Shown: in pieces, positions 60,369 to 64,000 of the stretch
How the letters are laid out: every line of letters begins with the position of its first letter
Numbering within the stretch: the first letter of the stretch is position 1
Assembly: GCF_001279775.1 (NCBI RefSeq)
Contig: NZ_LGDG01000214.1
Coordinates: 1 to 64,000, forward strand
Direction of reading: 5' to 3'
Length of the DNA stretch: 64,000 nt
Source of the DNA: Streptomyces sp. MMG1533
Lineage (GTDB): Bacteria; Actinomycetota; Actinomycetes; Streptomycetales; Streptomycetaceae
Program-made: the position numbers and the translations under genes
The notes under the pieces: generated by a model
Seen by the model: the letters and a program-made list of their open reading frames with translations, nothing else
What the model was told of the DNA's origin: nothing
Database searches by the model: none

Positions 60369-62024
60369 TCAGCCGCCGTCGGGCAGTGCTCGGGCCAGCA
60401 CCGCGTCCAGGTCGGCGGTGTCGGGAAGCGTGCCGAAGGCGTGTCCCCAGTCGCCCCCGAGCCGGGTCGCGCAGAAGGCGTCGGCGACCGCGGCAGGAGC
60501 GTGCCGGACCAGCAGGGATGCCTGCAGCGTCAGGGCCATCAGCTCCACCAGCCGCCGCGCACCGGCCTCGGAGGTCTGCGCCAACTGCCCCTTCAGCCGC
60601 GTCACGGCCGTGTCCAGGCGGGCGTCCGCCCCCTGCGCCAGGGCGAGTTCGGCGAAGAGGGCCTGAGCGCTGCCGGACTCGCGCCGCAACGCCCGCAGCA
60701 CATCCAGCGCGTTGACGTTTCCCGAGCCCTCCCAGATCGACAGCAGAGGAGCCTCGCGGTAGTGGCGGGGCATGCCCGACTCCTCGACGTACCCGTTGCC
60801 CCCGAGGCACTCCAGGGCCTCCGCGGTGAAGGCCGGGCCCCGCTTGGTGACCCAGTACTTGCCGACGGCGGTCGCGATCCGGCGGAACGCCGCCTCGCCG
60901 GTGTCCCCCCGCACCGCACGGTCGGCCGCGCCGGCCAGCCGCAGGGTGAGGGCTGTCGCCGCCTCCGACTCCAGCGCGAGATCGGCCAGGACGTTGCGCA
61001 TCAGCGGCTGTTCGAGCAGCCGTGAGCCGAACGCGCTGCGGTGACGCACATGGTGAGCGGCCTCCACGAGCGTCTTGCGCATCAGCGTCGCCGACATCAT
61101 CACGCAGTCCAGCCGGGTGCAGTTGACCATCTCGATGATCGTCTTGACGCCCTGCCCCTCGGGGCCCACCAGCCAGGCGACGGTCCCGTCGAACTCGGGC
61201 TCGGAGGAGGCGTTGGACCGGTTGCCGAGCTTGTCCTTGAGGCGCTGGATGCGGAACGTGTTGCGGCTGCCGTCGGGCAGCACGCGCGGTACGAGGAAGC
61301 ACGACAGTCCGTCCGGGGCCTGCGCCAGCACCAGGAACACGTCGCACATCGGCGCCGACGTGAACCACTTGTGTCCGCGCAGCGTGTACACACCCGGTTC
61401 GGCGGTGGGCGTGGCCGCCGTCGTGTTGGTGCGGACGTCGGAGCCACCCTGCTTCTCCGTCATCCCCATCCCCGCCAGCAGACCGCGCTTCTCGGTCGGC
61501 ACGCCGAGCTCCGGCTCGTACTCGCGGCCGGTCAGCAGCGGTTCGTAGACCTTCGCGAGCTCCGGCTGCCTGCGCAGCGCGGGGACCGCCGCGTAGGTCA
61601 TCGAGGTGGGGCAGCCGTGGCCGGCCTCGGTGTGTCCCCACACCAGCCCGCCCGCGGTGCGGGCGACATGGGCTCCGGTCCGGTCGTCCGCCCAGGGTGC
61701 GCCCGCCAGCCCTGCGCCGACCGCGACCCGCATCAGGTGGTGCCAGCTCGGATGGAACTCGACCTCGTCGACACGGTTGCCGTACCGGTCGTGCGTCCGC
61801 AGTTCGGGCTCATGGCGGTTGGCCAGTTCGGCCCACTCCTGGGCCTGCGCGCCGCCGGCCCTGAGGCCGAGCCGCCGGATGCCCTCCTCGGCCCACTCGG
61901 CGCCCTCCCGGCGCAGCCCCTCGAGGAGGGCGGCGTCCTCGGACGCGTCGTACGGGGCCAGAGGAGGGGGCTGGTTGGTGACGTCGTGCGTGGTGGACCG
62001 TTCCGGTGCGGGTGTCGAGACCAT
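60369..62024 (-). CDS. AidB-like acyl-CoA dehydrogenase
   Basis: 551 residues from ATG 62024. An acyl-CoA dehydrogenase fold with the AidB-type N-terminal extension (YDASEDAALLEGLRREGAEW). Conserved segments are GMGMTEKQGGSDVRTNTT, a FAD/active-site stretch RSNASSEPEFDGTVAWLVG, CLGGNGYVEESGMPRHYREA and LSIWEGSGNVNALDVLR. AidB binds DNA and protects against alkylation in E. coli; whether this one does is inferred. It diverges from a PaaX-type regulator over a 72-bp gap with inverted repeats. Confidence 0.88.
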   Translation of the reverse strand: MVSTPAPERSTTHDVTNQPPPLAPYDASEDAALLEGLRREGAEWAEEGIRRLGLRAGGAQAQEWAELANRHEPELRTHDRYGNRVDEVEFHPSWHHLMRVAVGAGLAGAPWADDRTGAHVARTAGGLVWGHTEAGHGCPTSMTYAAVPALRRQPELAKVYEPLLTGREYEPELGVPTEKRGLLAGMGMTEKQGGSDVRTNTTAATPTAEPGVYTLRGHKWFTSAPMCDVFLVLAQAPDGLSCFLVPRVLPDGSRNTFRIQRLKDKLGNRSNASSEPEFDGTVAWLVGPEGQGVKTIIEMVNCTRLDCVMMSATLMRKTLVEAAHHVRHRSAFGSRLLEQPLMRNVLADLALESEAATALTLRLAGAADRAVRGDTGEAAFRRIATAVGKYWVTKRGPAFTAEALECLGGNGYVEESGMPRHYREAPLLSIWEGSGNVNALDVLRALRRESGSAQALFAELALAQGADARLDTAVTRLKGQLAQTSEAGARRLVELMALTLQASLLVRHAPAAVADAFCATRLGGDWGHAFGTLPDTADLDAVLARALPDGG

Positions 62025-62050
62025 ACGGTCATGTTGCACTATCGCTGCGG

Positions 62051-62070
62051 TTGTAGCAATGATGCAACAA
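62051..62070. promoter_or_regulatory. Operator-like inverted repeat in aidB/paaX intergenic region
   Basis: TTGTAGCA-ATGA-TGCAACAA: 7 of 8 arm positions pair. A further TGTTGCA half lies at 62032-62038, so TTGCA/TGCAA boxes occur on both sides of the 72-bp divergent gap. Likely binding sites for the PaaX-type protein encoded next door. Confidence 0.5.
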
Positions 62071-62096
62071 GGAGGGCGGCCGTACAGTACGTGACC

Positions 62097-62858
62097 ATGC
62101 GAAGGAACGTGCGGCTCGACGAGGTCGACCTGCGGCCGTTGTCGGCCCGGTCGGTCGTGCTGAGCCTGCTGCTGGGCGCGCATCCGCCGGAGCTCCCCGT
62201 CAAGGACCTGGTCCGCGCGGTGGAGCCGTTCGGGGTCGGCGGCTCCACGCTGCGGGCCGCGCTCAGCCGGATGGTGGCCGCCGGTGATCTGCGGCGCACG
62301 GACTCGGTCCACCGCCTCAGCGACCGGCTGCTGGCGCGTCAGCGCCGCCAGGACGACGCCGTACACCCCCGCACGCGCGCGTGGGACGGCGACTGGGAGA
62401 TGGTCGTGATCACCGCGACGGGCCGCGGCCCCGCCGAACGCGCCGATCTGCGCGCCCGGTTGGCCGCCCTCAGGCTCGCCGAACTCCGCGAAGGCGTGTG
62501 GCTCCGGCCCGCCAACCTGAGTCGTCCGCTCCCGGACGACCTCGACGAGGTGGCCCAGCACTACAAGGCCCGCCCCGACCGGCCCGCGCCCGGGCTGGCG
62601 GCGAGCCTGTGGCCCCTCGACACCTGGGCGTCCACCGCCCGGGCGCTGCTCGACCACGTCACCCACGTGGCCCGCGCGGACCGGCCCGCGGACCGGCTCA
62701 CCGCCTTCGCGGCCGTCGTACGACACCTGCTCGCCGATCCCGTCCTGCCCCCCGAACTGCTGCCGCGGGACTGGCCGGGAACGGACCTGCGCTCCGCGTA
62801 CACGGGCTATCAGGGAGAGCTGGCGGACACGGTGCCTCAGCGCGCTCTCGGCGCATGA
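62097..62858 (+). CDS. PaaX-type transcriptional regulator
   Basis: 253 residues from ATG 62097 (in-frame GTG 62091 is the alternative). N-terminal winged helix (LPVKDLVRAVEPFGVGGSTL, AALSRMVAAGDLRR). A PaaX-like central domain (WDGDWEMVVITATGRGPAER) and C-terminal domain (LWPLDTWASTARALL) follow. PaaX repressors sense aryl- or acyl-CoA. Adjacent to a divergent acyl-CoA dehydrogenase, it is presumably its regulator. Confidence 0.87.
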   Translation: MRRNVRLDEVDLRPLSARSVVLSLLLGAHPPELPVKDLVRAVEPFGVGGSTLRAALSRMVAAGDLRRTDSVHRLSDRLLARQRRQDDAVHPRTRAWDGDWEMVVITATGRGPAERADLRARLAALRLAELREGVWLRPANLSRPLPDDLDEVAQHYKARPDRPAPGLAASLWPLDTWASTARALLDHVTHVARADRPADRLTAFAAVVRHLLADPVLPPELLPRDWPGTDLRSAYTGYQGELADTVPQRALGA

Positions 62859-62861
62859 CAC

Positions 62862-62906
62862 GGCGGCCGTACGAAGCGCCGTGCGGGGACGCTTCGGACG
62901 GCCGCC
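62862..62906. terminator. Long hairpin between paaX-like and pectate lyase genes
   Basis: GGCGGCCGT-A-CGAAGCG (62862-62878) pairs with CGCTTCG-G-ACGGCCGCC (62890-62906): 16 pairs with one mismatch, loop 11. Bidirectional terminator between convergent genes. Confidence 0.87.
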
Positions 62907-62936
62907 TCACCTACCGTGGGGGGATTACTTGGGGGA

Positions 62937-63740
62937 CTACTTGTAGGTGATGTCGGAACTCGAGTACTTGCAGTAGGTGCCGTCGGGGCCGGAGCCGTTC
63001 GTGGTCGGCTCCGCTCCCGTGTTGTTCCCGATGTACTTCTGGCACGGGACGATCTTCTTGCTGGAGTCCCCGACGATCGTGATGCCCTTCAGGGTCGCGC
63101 TGTCGCCGTAGTTCGTGTTGATGCCGACGAGCTTGCTTCCCGAGTAGGTCGCCTCGATGGTGTTGAGGTTGATCGTCCGCTTGTACTGCGTCGAACAGTT
63201 GCCGCACGAGCGGATGAAGGTGCCGAAGCTCTGCACCGCGAAGTTGGAGACGTTGAGCGTGCCGGCGCCGTTGAACTGGAACACCTTGTCGCTGGCCGAC
63301 TTCGCGCCACCGCCCGAGACGGTGTACACGTTGGACGACGAGGAGCCCCGGAACGTCGCCGCGTCCTCGCCGACGTCCTCCCACCAGACGTTCTGCAGCG
63401 TGCAGCTGCCCGCGCAGTGGATGCCGTCCGCCGCGGGCGCGCCGATGATGACGTTCTTCAGGACGGTGCCGGCGGCCAGCGACAGGATCGGGCCCTGGTC
63501 CTCGTCCTGGCTGCCGCTGCCCAGGTCGCCGGTGCCGTAGAGGCGCTTCATCCCGTAGTCCTTGGTGCCGGACAGCGAGATCGTGGAGGAGACGGCCTGG
63601 CTGCCGTTCGCGGTGGGCCAGGTGGCGGCAGTCGCCTGCGGCGCGCCAAGTGTCATGATCATGCCAGCCGAGAGAGCGATTGCGGCCAGCGAGCCGGTCA
63701 CTGCACGCCTGCGGGCGCGCGGAGGAGCCGAAGAAGTCAT
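62937..63740 (-). CDS. Secreted pectate lyase, PL3 type
   Basis: 267 residues. Signal peptide ~1-38 (basic RRRAV, hydrophobic core, cleavage near ATAA). The right-handed beta-helix domain has ILSLAAGTVLKNVIIGAPAA, DGIHCAGSCTLQNVWWEDVG and EDAATFRG, the conserved PL3 core, plus several Cys pairs. It cleaves polygalacturonate by calcium-dependent beta-elimination. It lies just downstream of another pectate lyase, same strand. Confidence 0.92.
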   Translation of the reverse strand: MTSSAPPRARRRAVTGSLAAIALSAGMIMTLGAPQATAATWPTANGSQAVSSTISLSGTKDYGMKRLYGTGDLGSGSQDEDQGPILSLAAGTVLKNVIIGAPAADGIHCAGSCTLQNVWWEDVGEDAATFRGSSSSNVYTVSGGGAKSASDKVFQFNGAGTLNVSNFAVQSFGTFIRSCGNCSTQYKRTINLNTIEATYSGSKLVGINTNYGDSATLKGITIVGDSSKKIVPCQKYIGNNTGAEPTTNGSGPDGTYCKYSSSDITYK

Positions 63741-63772
63741 GTCCCGATTCCTTCTTCCTGGTTGGGGGGTGG

Positions 63773-64000
63773 TCAGAGCTTTCCGGCGCCCGCGCCGCTC
63801 GTCACCGAGGCGACGACGGAGGAGGCGGGCTCGGCGGTGTAGCTGTACGGAGCGGTGGTGAAGGTGCCGACCTGCGACACCTCGGTGGCGGCTCCACCCA
63901 GGTCGTTGCCGCGCAGGTTGGCGAATCCGTCGACGTCACTGCTGCGGTTCGTGGTGACCGCGACCTTCGTCGTACGGAAGACGTTGTTCTCGACGAGCAT
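63773..64000 (-). CDS. Pectate lyase, PL1 type, C-terminal part (gene runs off window)
   Basis: The last ~75 codons of a secreted beta-helix pectate lyase: LVENNVFRTTKVAVTTNRSS, DGFANLRGNDLGG, PYSYTAEPASSVVASVTSGA, the typical end of streptomycete PL1 enzymes. The start lies beyond 64000. The 32-bp gap to the PL3 gene suggests co-transcription as a pectin-degrading pair. Confidence 0.85.
   Translation of the reverse strand: MLVENNVFRTTKVAVTTNRSSDVDGFANLRGNDLGGAATEVSQVGTFTTAPYSYTAEPASSVVASVTSGAGAGKL

Noticed and set aside
1..64000. tRNA, rRNA, CRISPR array, prophage or transposon
   Set aside because: No CCA-ended cloverleaf, spacer-repeat periodicity, integrase, transposase or phage structural gene was seen on either strand.

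Overview
The window reads as a piece of a Streptomyces (or very close actinomycete) chromosome. It has very high GC with almost only G or C at third codon positions, frequent GTG starts, many ATGA/GTGA gene overlaps, and typical streptomycete families: a CU044_5270 partner of an ECF sigma factor, a MXAN_6230/SCO0854-type TerD protein, DUF5997, a complete mce operon, and a DasR-type operator. I see no phage, transposase, CRISPR, rRNA or tRNA. Gene content suggests a soil or plant-associated saprophyte: secreted pectate lyases, a GH127 arabinofuranosidase, and a glucarate catabolic operon with its own sugar-type ABC importer.

Layout. 1-1128 holds the 5' part of a secreted protein gene whose distal end runs into an exact 90-bp foldback palindrome at the window edge. 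1439-3123: ECF sigma factor and its coupled membrane partner. 3136-6048: SDR reductase and a hexapeptide acyltransferase fused to an unrecognised helical domain. 6098-10792: two-component system divergent from an ABC exporter. 10826-13344: OhrR/MarR-like regulator, an unusual 15-bp repeat array, an HSL-type esterase and a frameshifted hydrolase pseudogene. 13325-18706: glucarate operon (binding protein, two permeases, kdgD, gudD). 18906-20686: two overlapping phosphotransferase-fold kinases. 20821-26329: TerD-domain protein, DUF5997 divergent from a LysR effector-domain protein without HTH, and a CBS protein coupled to an SLC13/ArsB-type permease. 26357-29161: secreted GH127. 29429-36630: LuxR-type ATPase regulator, BBE-type flavoenzyme, HAD phosphatase with Lrp regulator, FUSC membrane protein. 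36711-41387: lactonase behind a DasR-type palindrome, a CbiX-like protein, a BadF/NagK-type kinase, and two inverted ung copies, one of them dead.

41568-55099 is the centrepiece, an uninterrupted minus-strand mce system. It consists of an ATPase, two YrbE/MlaE permeases, MceA-F (MceE a lipoprotein) and two Mce-associated proteins, nearly all with 4-bp overlaps. It is preceded by an ECF-type sigma factor that carries its own membrane segments and a Pro/Asp repeat tail like that of MceE, and by a secreted lytic transglycosylase. Together they look like an envelope lipid-import locus with its own regulator and wall-remodelling enzyme.

55334-56141 is a gene graveyard: remnants of uraD and uraH (urate catabolism) and a CapA-like fragment. 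The right end carries an Asp-box propeller protein, an Rv1733c-like membrane protein, a HEAT-repeat protein, an AidB-type acyl-CoA dehydrogenase divergent from a PaaX-type regulator, and two pectate lyases.

The most notable observations are the foldback at the left edge, the membrane-tethered sigma factor of the mce locus, the DasR-type site, the decayed urate genes, and the dead inverted ung copy.
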